This document shows, one piece after another, positions 7,701 to 17,488 of a DNA stretch of 64,000 nt. Origin of the DNA: Rhizobium sp. G21. Its GTDB lineage: Bacteria; Pseudomonadota; Alphaproteobacteria; Rhizobiales; Rhizobiaceae. The stretch covers positions 3,636,001-3,700,000 of the forward strand of contig NZ_JACFXW010000001.1 in the NCBI RefSeq assembly GCF_014158035.1, given 5' to 3'. The notes under the pieces were generated by a model. That model did not search any database and had not been told where the DNA came from. It was given only the letters and a program-made list of their open reading frames with translations. Position 1 is the first letter of the stretch. Every line of letters begins with the position of its first letter. Both the position numbers and the translations under genes were made by a program.

Positions 7701-9614
7701 TCAACTCCACCGCCCCTCCGTCTTCATCGCCTCGATCTCGCGGATGGCGCGTTCGCGCTGGCGCTCGCGGCGGATGATGTCGGTCACGGCGGCGTCGTCG
7801 CTCTTGTCGGCGTAGCGGAATTCGGAATCGGCGTAGCGGTTGATTTCCTGCTGCACCATGTCGAGCGTGATCGGCTGGCGCAGCTCCTCGATCATCGCTT
7901 TCTTGGCGTCGTAGTCCTTGTGCATGAAGGTTTCGGGTTTTTCGAACCAGTCGTCGGGCAGCTCGACATCCATGGCGCGCATCTTGATCGCGTCGGTGAT
8001 GTTCTTGATGGCGCGGCCGGTGAAGCGGGGTTCGGCGAGCCGGATCTCGTGCAGATAGGCGCCGATATCCGCGAGCGTCTTCAATCCGCCGCGGCTTTTC
8101 TCGAAGCGTTCCCACACTTTGACGAGGCCGTCTTCGCTCGGCCTGCTGTGACCTTCATAAGTGGCGCTCACCGCGCGCTTGATCTCCTGGCCGGCATAGA
8201 GCTTGTGCTCGCCGAGCGGGATATGGTGGTTCTTGCCGACCAGCAGCGCGAAAATGTCGATATAGTCTTCGCGCGTCTGCGGGCCGTCGACCAGCCAGCG
8301 GGCGCCGGCGCGCTGGCGCAGCGCATCGTCGACATTTTCCGGGTAGTTCGAGAACATGCCGAAGGAGCAGTTGCCGCGCACCACGGTGGAGGCGCCGGCA
8401 AAGGCCTCCATCAGCACGGCGGTCACTTCCTGCTGGCCGGATGAGGCGCGGTCGTCCGAACGTTTCGCGGCGACCTGGTCGACATCGTCGATCGTGCCGA
8501 AGCCGATCGCCTTGGGGTTCATGACATTGTCGATGAACGCCTTGCAGTTTTGGCCGGATTTGCCCTGATAGGACGAGATCTGGTCGACGCCGAAATTTTC
8601 ATAGTGGAAGGCATAGCCGGCCACCTGGCAATAATCGTTGACCAGGCCGGCGATCATCTGGATCAGCGTCGTCTTGCCGGTGCCCGGCATGCCGTCGCCG
8701 ATGAAGGTGAACAGGAAGCCGCCGAGCTCGACGAAGGGGTTGAGCCCGCGCGTGAAATCATAGGCCATGATCATCTTGGCGAGTTTCATGCCCTGATATT
8801 TGGCGATGTGATTGCCGATCACCTCATCCGGCTTCTTGAAGGCCATCACCAGCGGCTTGCGTTTGACGCCGGGGGCGACGTCGAAGCCGTTGAGGTCGAA
8901 ATCGTCGCTCTCGATGCGGATATGGGCGGTCTCGAAAGGACCGAGGCCGGTAAAGCGCGGCTTGCGCGTCATCAGCCCGGCAATGGCGTCGCGGGCGAAG
9001 GCGCGGGCGCGGCTCAGAAGCGCGAGATCGTCGGGGGCGCCGGAAAGGGCCCGCTCCAGACCTGCGATCATCGATTTCACCGCATCCTGCGGCGTGTCGA
9101 AGAGATAGTCGGGTTCGCCGACATCCTCGACCGGCTCGCCTTCGCCCGACAGCGTCGAAGAGAGATAGGCGGCGAAGGAGAAGGCGGCCACGAAGGCGGA
9201 GGTCGACAGGAGCGCCTTGAACTGTTCAGCGTCCGGACCCGCCAGAGGGGAGGCGGCGTTGCGGGCCTTCAGCCCTTCCAGTCCCGTCTGCCGGGCGAAG
9301 ACATCAGAGATCGCCAGCGCCGCCATCACCCCGCGCCGGGCGCGATAAAGCAGCGCGTGCTGACGGGGCGACAGCATGGGGTCGTCTGATCGCGCCGTCT
9401 GGATCGCCTTGGCCAGATCCACCTCGCGCGTTCGGCGCATGCCTGAGGTCGAGACGGTGGAGACAAAGCGGCGGCCTGTGCCGGCGATCGGCGCGCCGGC
9501 ATTCGCGGCGTCGCTTTCGATCATCGAGAAGCGCCCCACGAAGCTTTGCGCGGTCGCCAGATGGCTGCGGAGATCGTCTTCGGAAATGGCCGTGAGGCCC
9601 GTATTCAGCGACAT
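7701..9614 (-). CDS. AAA-family ATPase of the SPFH/TelA-like operon
   Basis: The protein is 637 aa. A 300-residue N-terminal region without recognisable family precedes a single AAA module, with Walker A GDGMPGTGKTT (about 306-316), Walker B FGTIDDVD (371-378) and a downstream arginine-rich stretch (RQRAGARW) compatible with an arginine finger. No membrane segment is clear. It follows the 380-residue unknown by 45 bp and is probably the energy-using component of the operon, acting on a membrane scaffold formed by the SPFH protein. That role is inferred from context. Confidence 0.85.
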   Translation of the reverse strand: MSLNTGLTAISEDDLRSHLATAQSFVGRFSMIESDAANAGAPIAGTGRRFVSTVSTSGMRRTREVDLAKAIQTARSDDPMLSPRQHALLYRARRGVMAALAISDVFARQTGLEGLKARNAASPLAGPDAEQFKALLSTSAFVAAFSFAAYLSSTLSGEGEPVEDVGEPDYLFDTPQDAVKSMIAGLERALSGAPDDLALLSRARAFARDAIAGLMTRKPRFTGLGPFETAHIRIESDDFDLNGFDVAPGVKRKPLVMAFKKPDEVIGNHIAKYQGMKLAKMIMAYDFTRGLNPFVELGGFLFTFIGDGMPGTGKTTLIQMIAGLVNDYCQVAGYAFHYENFGVDQISSYQGKSGQNCKAFIDNVMNPKAIGFGTIDDVDQVAAKRSDDRASSGQQEVTAVLMEAFAGASTVVRGNCSFGMFSNYPENVDDALRQRAGARWLVDGPQTREDYIDIFALLVGKNHHIPLGEHKLYAGQEIKRAVSATYEGHSRPSEDGLVKVWERFEKSRGGLKTLADIGAYLHEIRLAEPRFTGRAIKNITDAIKMRAMDVELPDDWFEKPETFMHKDYDAKKAMIEELRQPITLDMVQQEINRYADSEFRYADKSDDAAVTDIIRRERQRERAIREIEAMKTEGRWS

Positions 9615-9659
9615 ATGTTCCTCCCGGTCATGGCTGGCCGCAATGGCCCGCCGCCGTTC

Positions 9660-10802
9660 TCAGACATCCGTCACCTGGTTGCCCGAGATGACGTGGACCT
9701 TGTAGCCCGCAAAAACGCGCTCGGCTTCGCCCGAGGCGTAGAGCGCGGTATAGGCGTCGTGCGGCACCAGCGCGTGTTTCTCGAAAGCGCTAGCGCCCAT
9801 GCGCGCCGCTTCGAGATCATTGGTGTCGATATGGAAGATCTGCTCGGCCGGCGTCGAGGAGAAGAAACCGCGCTGGGCGGGCTTCTCCTGTTTCGAGATC
9901 ACGTCCTGCACCGTCCAGGTCAGCAACCAGGCGTTTTCGGCCTTGCGCACCCGCGACAGGATCGAGTTGATCACCTCGTTGTTTTCGGTGATCCCAGCCG
10001 AATAGAAGGGGCCGATGACGATCCGTCGCATCTGCTTGGGATGCAGCGTCGGGAAATCCTTGTCGAGATTGGTGGCGATCGTCACCGGCGTCAGCGCGTA
10101 GCCGCTGTTGCGGATGACGAAATCGTCGAAGCGAGCCGCGAGTTCCGGATTGAGAAAACCGCCGACTGGGAAAGGGATGTCCACCTTGTCGTTCAATGTC
10201 CCATCCGGCTTGACCAGCATGCGGGTGAGGTTCTCCGAGGAGTCCTCGATGCGGGCGATATAGATCATCGGCAGCGTCTGCGCGCCGTCGAAGGCCGCCC
10301 AGTTGACGACCACCGAGGGACGCAGGTTTTCGGAATTGACCGACACGGCGGAGGTTTCGGGCAACACCACCGGCGAGAACACCTCGCCCTTCTGCGCCTC
10401 TTCGAGATAGAGCCGCTCGGCGATCCGGCTCTGCAACTCCTCCGGAAACGCCTTGTTGCGCAGGATGAAGTCGACCATTTCCGCCCGCAACCTACCGGCA
10501 TCGGGTATTGCGGCCAGCTTCTCCGGGGCCGAACGGCGATCGTTTTCCAACTCCAAAACATTCTGGAACACCGGGAAGCCCGAATCCGCCCGCGAGATGC
10601 GGAAGCGGTCCATGAAGCCGATCTTGTTTTCCCAGCAGGCAAGCGACGTCTTGAGACGCTCGACATATTTCATCACCAGCGTCGAAGTGAGATCCTTCGA
10701 CGACTGGTTGCGGCCGGGGCCGTCGAGATAGGCTTCCAGCCCGACAAAGGCGGCGCGGACAGTCTGGAAATATTGCGCCGCCGCCGGCTCGACCGCATTC
10801 AT
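9660..10802 (-). CDS. conserved hypothetical protein of the AAA/SPFH operon
   Basis: I do not recognise this 380-residue soluble protein. The ATG at 10802 is preferred because GGAGTG lies 6 bp upstream; a GTG at 10811 in the same frame is the alternative. No signal peptide, membrane helix or catalytic motif is visible, and the composition is mixed alpha/beta. It sits 16 bp behind the SPFH gene and 45 bp before the AAA ATPase, so a shared complex is likely. Confidence 0.75.
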   Translation of the reverse strand: MNAVEPAAAQYFQTVRAAFVGLEAYLDGPGRNQSSKDLTSTLVMKYVERLKTSLACWENKIGFMDRFRISRADSGFPVFQNVLELENDRRSAPEKLAAIPDAGRLRAEMVDFILRNKAFPEELQSRIAERLYLEEAQKGEVFSPVVLPETSAVSVNSENLRPSVVVNWAAFDGAQTLPMIYIARIEDSSENLTRMLVKPDGTLNDKVDIPFPVGGFLNPELAARFDDFVIRNSGYALTPVTIATNLDKDFPTLHPKQMRRIVIGPFYSAGITENNEVINSILSRVRKAENAWLLTWTVQDVISKQEKPAQRGFFSSTPAEQIFHIDTNDLEAARMGASAFEKHALVPHDAYTALYASGEAERVFAGYKVHVISGNQVTDV

Positions 10803-10818
10803 GGGCGACACTCCATGT

Positions 10819-11709
10819 TTATTTGACGCCGAGGAACGGCACGGCCGATCCCGGCACCATGGTGGAGGGAAGCTGGCCGTTCCACTTTTCCGCAGCGGTC
10901 AGGTTGATCAGTTCGGGATTGTCGCGCAACGCCGCGCCCTTGGCCTTGATGGCGTCGGCTTCCGCCTCGCCGGCCAGCCGGGTCGCCGCCGCATTGGCTT
11001 CGGCTTCGGCGCGCACGGCATCGGCGCGGGCCTGCGCCTGGGTGACGGTGATCTGCGCCTGCACCTTTTCCCGCTCGGCGTTCTGGCGGATCTTCTGCAC
11101 TTCCACCTCGGCCAGCATGCGGTTCTCTATCGATTGTTCATAAGCGTCGGAGAAATCGATATTCTCGATCTGCACGCTGTCGATGATGACCGGGCCCCGC
11201 ACCGTGTCGCGGATAGCGGCCTCGGCTTCCGCGTTCAGCCGGGCGCGGTCCTGAATGGCGGTGACGGCGTTGAACTGGCCGAAGACATTCTTGACCTGCT
11301 CATAGACCCGCCGATCGATCAGCCGGTTCACAACGCCTTCCTCGCTGCCATATTCGGCGTAGATCTTGGCGACCTGATCCGCAGGCAGACGGTAATTGAC
11401 CGAGAGGGTGATCTCGGCGGGCTGCTGGTCGCGCGAATAGGTGCTGACGCGTTCATAGAGCTGGCTGCGGTTCTGTACGGTGATCTTCACCACCTTGTCG
11501 ATCAGGGGCAGCTTGAAGCCGAGACCCGGCTCCGCCGTGCCGACGACTGCCCCATAGCGAAGGATGACGCCGCGTTCGCCCTGGTCGACGGTATAGAAAC
11601 CGCCGGAGGCGATCAGAAATACGATCAGGGCGACAACGGCGATGGCGGCGAATTTCGCGAAGCCGCGATTGTTGGACTTGAGTTTCGCAATGGCGGTCGG
11701 TTCGGTCAT
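10819..11709 (-). CDS. SPFH/prohibitin-family membrane protein
   Basis: This 296-residue protein has one N-terminal membrane anchor (about 20-40) followed directly by YTVDQGERGVILRYG, the hallmark opening of the SPFH/Band 7 domain in prohibitins and HflK/HflC. A long Ala/Glu/Arg-rich coiled coil (about 200-255) would support oligomeric rings. Relatives scaffold membrane microdomains and regulate AAA proteases. An AAA ATPase in the same operon therefore suggests a prohibitin-like platform. The start is the only good ATG before the anchor. Confidence 0.9.
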   Translation of the reverse strand: MTEPTAIAKLKSNNRGFAKFAAIAVVALIVFLIASGGFYTVDQGERGVILRYGAVVGTAEPGLGFKLPLIDKVVKITVQNRSQLYERVSTYSRDQQPAEITLSVNYRLPADQVAKIYAEYGSEEGVVNRLIDRRVYEQVKNVFGQFNAVTAIQDRARLNAEAEAAIRDTVRGPVIIDSVQIENIDFSDAYEQSIENRMLAEVEVQKIRQNAEREKVQAQITVTQAQARADAVRAEAEANAAATRLAGEAEADAIKAKGAALRDNPELINLTAAEKWNGQLPSTMVPGSAVPFLGVK

Positions 11710-11763
11710 GAAGGCTCTTTCGATCGAGCGAGATCAGCGCGTGCGTCGGTTGACGCGGCCCAT

Positions 11764-12852
11764 TCAGGACCGCGTGTAATTGGCGGAATTGTGCTTGTCG
11801 AGCACCGCCTGGAAGCGGCGCGCGAAGGCGTCGTCGGCGAGCTTCTTGCGGCGCTGGATGTCCTGGGTGGAGAGCATGTTCTTCTCGTGCATTTCCAGGA
11901 GGTCGCCGATATGGCGCTGGGCAGCGGCGCCGATGCCGGCCATGGTTTCCTCAGCCGCCGTATCCACCTGGCTGCCCAGCGTGTTGATGCGGTGGGCGAC
12001 TTCCTGCTGCGCGGCCGTCTTCAACGAATCCTCGAGCGCCTTGTAGAGAACGATGCGCTGTTCCGTGTCGATGGTCAGCTTGTTGATCAGCGTGTTCTGC
12101 GCGGCGATCTGGTTGTTGAGCGAATCCACGAAGGTCTGGAACATCGAAGTGTAACGCTCGAGCGTCTGGCTCTCGGCGAGCAGTTCCTGCTCCTTGGCCT
12201 GCTTCTCGTTATATTCGGTGGCGAGTTTGGACCGCTCGCCTTCGAATTCGGTGCGCGCCTTCTGGTCGGTGGCGGCGGCGATCTTGTTCTCGATGTCGAG
12301 CAGCATCGGGTTGAGCTCCTCGATGCGCTTCTGCACGGCTTCCAGATTGACCATGGCGTTCTTGCGCCGCTCGATCACCTGGATGAGGCTCGCTTCCGAG
12401 GACTTGTAGCGCTGGTCGAGGACATTCTTCTGTTCTTTGAGAATGCCGACGATCGTGTCGGATTTCGCCAGCAGCTCCTGCAGATTGCCGGCCAGCGACA
12501 TGCCGCGGACGCGATCGGTGCGCATGCGCTGCGCCTTCTGCTTGGAGAAGATGCCGACGAATTTTTCAAATCCCGTATAGCTCTTCATGCTCTCGAATTC
12601 GGAGCCGAACACATTGGTGGCGTCCTCGAGCCCGAGAATGAGGTCGGCGATATTGGCCTCCATCACCTTCTGCTGGGTCAGCACGTCCTGGATGCGGGCG
12701 TTCTCAATGTCGAAGCTGGCGTCGCCGATCTTGGCGTCCGCCTTGGCGAAACGGTCCAGCACCCCTGTCGAGGCGTCGAGTTTCCCGCGCATGTCGTTGA
12801 CGATCGAGCGGGTCTTTTCGATTTCGGAGTCGAAGGACTGCAGGCTGGCCAT
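11764..12852 (-). CDS. coiled-coil protein, TelA-like (toxic-anion-resistance related)
   Basis: The ATG at 12852, behind AGGGAAA, gives a 362-residue, highly charged, almost wholly helical protein with no membrane segment. The long coiled-coil stretches resemble TelA/toxic anion resistance and PspA-type membrane-stress proteins, but I could not match a signature, so this is resemblance only. It is the first gene of the minus-strand operon running to 4355 and lies 54 bp before the SPFH gene. A role in membrane stress or remodelling is plausible. Confidence 0.65.
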   Translation of the reverse strand: MASLQSFDSEIEKTRSIVNDMRGKLDASTGVLDRFAKADAKIGDASFDIENARIQDVLTQQKVMEANIADLILGLEDATNVFGSEFESMKSYTGFEKFVGIFSKQKAQRMRTDRVRGMSLAGNLQELLAKSDTIVGILKEQKNVLDQRYKSSEASLIQVIERRKNAMVNLEAVQKRIEELNPMLLDIENKIAAATDQKARTEFEGERSKLATEYNEKQAKEQELLAESQTLERYTSMFQTFVDSLNNQIAAQNTLINKLTIDTEQRIVLYKALEDSLKTAAQQEVAHRINTLGSQVDTAAEETMAGIGAAAQRHIGDLLEMHEKNMLSTQDIQRRKKLADDAFARRFQAVLDKHNSANYTRS

Positions 12853-13012
12853 GGTCGTTTCCCTGAAGTGGCCGCGTTGCCGCGGCGCGTTGACTGCGTG
12901 CGCACAATAGGCGTTTTCGCCGATTTGAAAACCGGCAAAACGCTCAACCGTCACAGGCGGTTATGTTGTCGTCGTCAGGTCAACGCGCAAGGCTGTCCAT
13001 TTATTCGGACGC

Positions 13013-13049
13013 GAAAAAATCGCGCCCGCTGCAAGTAAGACGGGCGCGA
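13013..13049 (-). terminator. terminator of the cytochrome c gene
   Basis: A 9-bp stem (TCGCGCCCG 13020-13028 with CGGGCGCGA 13041-13049) is followed on the minus strand by six T residues. It lies just past the stop of the cytochrome c gene. Confidence 0.88.
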
Positions 13050-13063
13050 CGGCGCGGAAACGC

Positions 13064-13450
13064 TCATTTGGCCGCCGCGGGATCCTTGAGAAAGGCAATG
13101 AGATTGAGGATGTCCTCCGGCTTTTTCAGTCCGGCGAAGGCCATCTTGTTCTTCGGGATCGCGGCTTTCGGATTGCTGAGATAGGCGGTCAGATGCGTCT
13201 CGTCCCACACCTTGCCGTCGGCGCCGAAGGTCTTCATCGCTTCGGAATATTTGAAGCCGTCCACACTCGCCACCTTGCGGCCTACGACGCCCATCAGGGA
13301 GGGGCCGACCTTGTTCTTGGCTTCGGTGGCCGTATGACAGGCGGAACACTTCTTGAAGACGGCGGCGCCTGCCTTCGCGTCGCCATCGGCGAAAGCCATG
13401 CCGGTGGACGCGGCAAGCAGAAGGGCGGCGCAGGTGAGAGACTTCAACAT
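13064..13450 (-). CDS. class I cytochrome c (c550/c2 type), periplasmic
   Basis: The product is 128 aa. A signal peptide ends at AFA-DGDAKAG, the single haem site is CSACH near residue 36, and the distal Met ligand is probably in NKMAFAG near the C-terminus. Length and KVGPSLMGVVGRKV match small soluble electron carriers of the cytochrome c2/c550 group. The ATG at 13450 follows AAGGA; a longer open frame upstream has no ribosome site. The gene is monocistronic with a strong terminator. Confidence 0.92.
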   Translation of the reverse strand: MLKSLTCAALLLAASTGMAFADGDAKAGAAVFKKCSACHTATEAKNKVGPSLMGVVGRKVASVDGFKYSEAMKTFGADGKVWDETHLTAYLSNPKAAIPKNKMAFAGLKKPEDILNLIAFLKDPAAAK

Positions 13451-13727
13451 CGAAAGAATCCTTGAGAATCGTTTGCAGCAGCTCGATGATAAAGCGGTGG
13501 CGAGGACGTTGCCTTGACGTCCATCAAGCCTCCGCTCGAAGTCGATAGTCGTCGGAAAACGAGCGGGAATACAAGGAATTTTAAGCTGTCTTCCTCTCGC
13601 GCCGTCGGCGTTTCTCGGATTGCGCCGAAATGACGTCGCTAATCGGCATGTGCGCGCCGCCAATCCGCTTGAATTGTCGCGTCAATGGTGGTTGGCTAGC
13701 CGAACCATAAAAGAGGGAGAACGTTCA

Positions 13728-14678
13728 ATGACGTCAATGATTTCTAAAGCCGTGATGGCGCTGGCGGTATCTACGCTCGCCTTTGCCGGCGTCGCACGAG
13801 CCGCCGAACCCGATAGCTGCTCCACCGTCCGCTTCGCCGATGTCGGCTGGTCCGACATCGCCGCCACCACCGGCACAGCCTCCGTCGTGCTCAAGGCGCT
13901 CGGCTATGAGACGGATGTGAAGGTTCTGTCGGTTCCGGTCACGTTCCAGTCGATGAAGAACAAGGACATCGACGTTTTCCTCGGCAACTGGATGCCGACG
14001 ATGGAAGCCGACATCAAGCCTTATCGCGACGAGAAGAGCGTCGACACGGTGCGCGAAAACCTCGAAGGCGCGAAATACACGCTGGCGACCAACGAGGCGG
14101 GCGCCGCCCTCGGCATCAAGGATTTCGCCGACATCGCCAAGCACAAGGACGAACTCGAAGGCAAGATCTACGGCATCGAGCCGGGCAATGACGGCAACCG
14201 CCTCATCCTCGGCATGATCGACGGCGACCAATTCGGCCTCAAGAGCTTCGAGCTGGTCGAGTCCTCCGAGCAGGGCATGCTGTCGCAGGTGGCTCGCCTC
14301 AACGGCGACAGCAAGCCGATCGTCTTCCTCGGCTGGGAACCGCATCCGATGAACGCCAACTTCAAGCTGACCTATCTGACCGGCGGCGACGATGTATTCG
14401 GCCCCAATCTCGGCGGCGCGACCATCTACACCAACACCCGCGCCGGCTATGTGGCCGAATGCGCCAATGTCGGCGCCCTGCTCAAGAACCTCAAGTTCAG
14501 CCTGGCGATGGAAAACGAGGTGATGAAGAAGATCCTCGACGGCGGCATGGAGCCCGAAGCGGCCGCCACCGAATGGCTGACCGCCAATCCCACCGCTTTT
14601 GAGCCCTGGCTCAAGGGCGTGACCACCAAGGATGGCGGCGACGCGGTCGCTGCAGTCAAGAGCGCTCTCGGCCTCTGA
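13728..14678 (+). CDS. choX: choline ABC transporter substrate-binding protein
   Basis: This periplasmic binding protein of 316 aa has a signal peptide cleaved after AARA-like residues near 22. Aromatic residues that in rhizobial ChoX form the cage around the trimethylammonium group are visible in VGWSD, LGNWMP, AKYTLAT and FLGWEPHPM. The ATG at 13728 follows GAGGGAGA. It is the first gene of choXWV, which imports choline for use as osmoprotectant precursor or carbon source. Specificity for choline over betaine is inferred from the match to ChoX. Confidence 0.92.
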   Translation: MTSMISKAVMALAVSTLAFAGVARAAEPDSCSTVRFADVGWSDIAATTGTASVVLKALGYETDVKVLSVPVTFQSMKNKDIDVFLGNWMPTMEADIKPYRDEKSVDTVRENLEGAKYTLATNEAGAALGIKDFADIAKHKDELEGKIYGIEPGNDGNRLILGMIDGDQFGLKSFELVESSEQGMLSQVARLNGDSKPIVFLGWEPHPMNANFKLTYLTGGDDVFGPNLGGATIYTNTRAGYVAECANVGALLKNLKFSLAMENEVMKKILDGGMEPEAAATEWLTANPTAFEPWLKGVTTKDGGDAVAAVKSALGL

Positions 14679-14764
14679 TCGGCGAATGAAGACGGACCGC
14701 GCAGGCGAGGGGAAGCCTGCGCGGTAACCGGTTGCCCATCAGCGTCATTTGTCGGGGACAGCGC

Positions 14765-15637
14765 ATGAATATTTTGACTGAATACAAGATCCCGGTCGGC
14801 AGTTGGGCCAAGGCCGTGGTCGACTGGCTGACGACCGACCTGAAGGTCGTCTTCCGGGTGATCTCTGCCGTCCTCGACTCGTCGATCAACGCGATGCTGT
14901 TCGTTCTCGAGGCGCCTTATCTCAAGGGTTCGAGCCTGGAGCAGGTCTACCCTCTCTTCATGATACTGGTGTTTACCGGCTTCGCCTGGTTCATGCGCCG
15001 CTCGGTCGGCATCGCGGCTTTCACCCTGCTCGGAATGCTGTTCATCTATAACCAGGGTTACTGGAAAGAGACGATGCAGACGCTGGCGCTGGTGCTGGCG
15101 GCCACGGGCGTCTGCATGGTGATCGGCATACCCGTCGGCATCGCCTGCGCGCGTCGTCCCTGGCTCTATTCGGCCATGCGTCCGGTGCTCGATCTGATGC
15201 AGACCATCCCGACATTCGTCTACCTCATTCCGGCGCTGCTGCTGTTTGGTCTCGGCATGGTGCCGGGCCTCATCGCCACGGTGATCTTCGCGATCCCGGC
15301 GCCGATCCGGCTTACGCGACTAGGCATCATTTCGACGCCGCCGTCGCTGGTGGAAGCGGCGGAGGCTTTCGGCGCCACCAAACGCCAGGTCCTGACCAAG
15401 GTCGAACTGCCCTTCGCGATGCCGCAGATCATGGCGGGCCTGACCCAGACGATCATGCTGTCGCTGTCGATGGTGGTCATCGCGGCGCTGGTCGGCGCCA
15501 ACGGGCTCGGCGTGCCGGTGGTGCGCGCGCTCAACACCGTCAACATCGCCAAGGGGTTTGATTCCGGCCTCTGCATCGTGATCCTCGCCATCATCCTCGA
15601 CCGAATTTTCCGGTCTTCCGACGAAGGAGACGCGTGA
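14765..15637 (+). CDS. choW: choline ABC transporter permease
   Basis: The 290-residue permease belongs to the ProW/OpuAB group and has about six to seven membrane helices. The EAA loop reads SLVEAAEAFGATKRQVLTKV, which contacts the ATPase. The ATG at 14765 has GGGGACAG upstream. It lies 86 bp behind choX and its TGA overlaps the choV ATG (TGATG), so the two are translationally coupled. Confidence 0.92.
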   Translation: MNILTEYKIPVGSWAKAVVDWLTTDLKVVFRVISAVLDSSINAMLFVLEAPYLKGSSLEQVYPLFMILVFTGFAWFMRRSVGIAAFTLLGMLFIYNQGYWKETMQTLALVLAATGVCMVIGIPVGIACARRPWLYSAMRPVLDLMQTIPTFVYLIPALLLFGLGMVPGLIATVIFAIPAPIRLTRLGIISTPPSLVEAAEAFGATKRQVLTKVELPFAMPQIMAGLTQTIMLSLSMVVIAALVGANGLGVPVVRALNTVNIAKGFDSGLCIVILAIILDRIFRSSDEGDA

Positions 15638-16676
15638 TGACAGCGGTCAAGTTCGACAATGTCTCGATCATCTTCGGGGCCAATCCGGAAAAGGCGCTGG
15701 CCATGGCCGACGCCGGCAGGACACGCGACGAGATCGGCTCCGAGACCGGACTGGTGCTCGGCGTGGCCAACGCGTCGCTGAGCATCGAGGAAGGCGAAAT
15801 CCTCGTGCTCATGGGCCTTTCGGGCTCCGGCAAGTCCACGCTTCTGCGCGCCGTCAACGCGTTGGCGCCCGTGGTGCGCGGCGACGTCAGCGTCGCCCAC
15901 GGGGGTAAGTTCCTCAATCCCTACAAGTGTTCGCCCGCCGAACTGCGTGATCTCCGCATGCATTCCGTGTCGATGGTGTTCCAGCAGTTCGGGCTTCTGC
16001 CCTGGCGCACGGTCGCCGAGAATGTCGGCTTCGGGCTCGAACTCGCCGGCATGCAGGAAGGCGAACGCAAGAAGATTGTCGGCGAACAGCTCGAATTGGT
16101 CAATCTCGCCAAATGGGCCGACCGCAAGGTGCAGGAACTCTCGGGCGGCATGCAGCAGCGCGTGGGGCTTGCCCGGGCGTTCGCCACCGGCGCGCCGATC
16201 CTCTTGATGGATGAACCCTTTTCGGCGCTCGATCCCCTGATCCGCACCCGCCTTCAGGACGAACTGCTCGAGTTCCAGCGTCGGCTCAAGAAGACCATCC
16301 TGTTCGTCAGCCACGATCTCGACGAAGCCTTCCGCATCGGCAACCGCATCGCCATCATGGAAGGCGGACGGATCGTCAGTGCGGCACGCCGCAGGACATC
16401 GTGCGCAATCCAATCAATCAATACGTGGCGGATTTCGTGCAGAACATGAACCCGATCAACATGCTGACGGCATCGGACATCATGCGGCGGCAGAATGTCG
16501 ATCCGAACGCCCCGGTTTCCGGCGCCACCACGCCGGACGCTCGTCTCGTCGACGTGCTCGACGTGATGTCGCGCCAGCCTGGCGTGATCGGCGTGGTCGA
16601 CAACGGCGTTCTGGTCGGCGCGATCTCGGCCGAGGATGTGGTGAGCGGATTGACGCGGCATCGCAACAGAGGCTGA
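15637..16676 (+). pseudogene. choV: choline ABC transporter ATP-binding protein, frame interrupted near 16377
   Basis: The ATPase domain is complete: Walker A GLSGSGKST, signature LSGGMQQR, Walker B ILLMDEPFSALD and the switch His in VSHDLDEA. The frame breaks just after EGGRIV. Expected Gln-Cys-Gly-Thr-Pro codons reappear if one C is added at 16377. The continuation (RNPINQYVADFVQNMNPINM to stop at 16676) includes the C-terminal CBS-like region typical of ProV/ChoV. Corrected length is 346 aa, as expected. The single missing base in an otherwise conserved operon is probably a sequence error. Confidence 0.85.
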
Positions 16677-16696
16677 CGGACAGCCGAGCCCCTGAT

Positions 16697-16733
16697 AAAA
16701 CCCTCCGGTCGCCCATGCGCCGGAGGGTTTTTT
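16697..16733 (+). terminator. rho-independent terminator of choXWV
   Basis: A 12-bp stem (AAAACCCTCCGG 16697-16708 with CCGGAGGGTTTT 16720-16731) is followed by T residues to 16733, directly after choV. Its T tract ends one base before the ATG of the next gene. Confidence 0.92.
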
Positions 16734-17488
16734 ATGCAGGAAGAGACACCGCTCATCCGTCCAACAGACGAAGAGGCGCGCAAACTCGCGCGGACCCTGC
16801 TGCGAGGCGCACGCTATGGCGCGCTCGCCGTCCTCGATCCGGAAACCGGCTTTCCCCTGGCCACCCGCACGCTGGTCGGCGCCGATCTCGATGGCGCGCC
16901 TGTGCTGCTGATCTCACGCCTTGCGGCGCATACCAGGGCGCTTGCGGCGGATCCGCGCTGCTCTCTCTTGGTCGGAGAACCGCGAAAGGGCGATCCTCTG
17001 GCCTGGCCGCGATTGACCGTGACCGGGGAGGCCAGGGGGTGGAGAAGGGCTCCGAAGACGAAAATGTGATTCGGCGTCGGTTTTTGCGGCGACACCCGAA
17101 ATCGAAGCTCTACGCCTCTTTCGAGGACTTCCAATTCTACAAAATCGGGCTCACGGGCGGCTTCCTCAATGGTGGTTTTGGAAAAAGTTATAATATTTTG
17201 CGAGAGGAGCTGTTGATCCGATCGCCGCTGACCTCCGACCTCGCGACAAATGAGTTGTACTACCTCTCCAAAGTTGCATCCCTCGATCCGCAACTCGCAA
17301 ACTTACTTGCAAATGCATATTCACATGTAAAATCATACAATTGGGAACTATCGGGAATTGATGCATCCGGCATTGACCTCGCGCAGGGCGAGCATCTTGT
17401 TCGAATTGAACTTGATGAAGCTGCTCAAGATGTAAAAGGGCTGATTGCAGCATATAAGAACTTGCTTATGGAAATACGTGAAAATTAG
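16734..17488 (+). pseudogene. HugZ-like pyridoxamine 5'-phosphate oxidase-fold protein, frame interrupted near 17035
   Basis: The N-terminal split-barrel (residues 1-100, RYGALAVLDPETGFPLATRT) and C-terminal DUF2470-like half (FLNGGFGK, WELSGIDASGIDLAQG) match the HugZ/PPOX family of haem-degrading or haem-binding proteins. The frame breaks in the GGGGG run at 17035-17039; one more G gives 251 aa. The ATG sits directly behind the choXWV terminator with no ribosome site, so expression is hard to explain unless leaderless or read-through. From about 17165 the DNA becomes markedly AT-rich compared with the first half, suggesting a recombinant origin. Confidence 0.7.

Noticed and set aside
10801..13038. 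745-codon open frame on the plus strand
   Set aside because: Antisense shadow of the SPFH and TelA-like genes. His/Gly/Leu-biased composition is typical of the reverse frame of GC-rich genes, and it has no domain.
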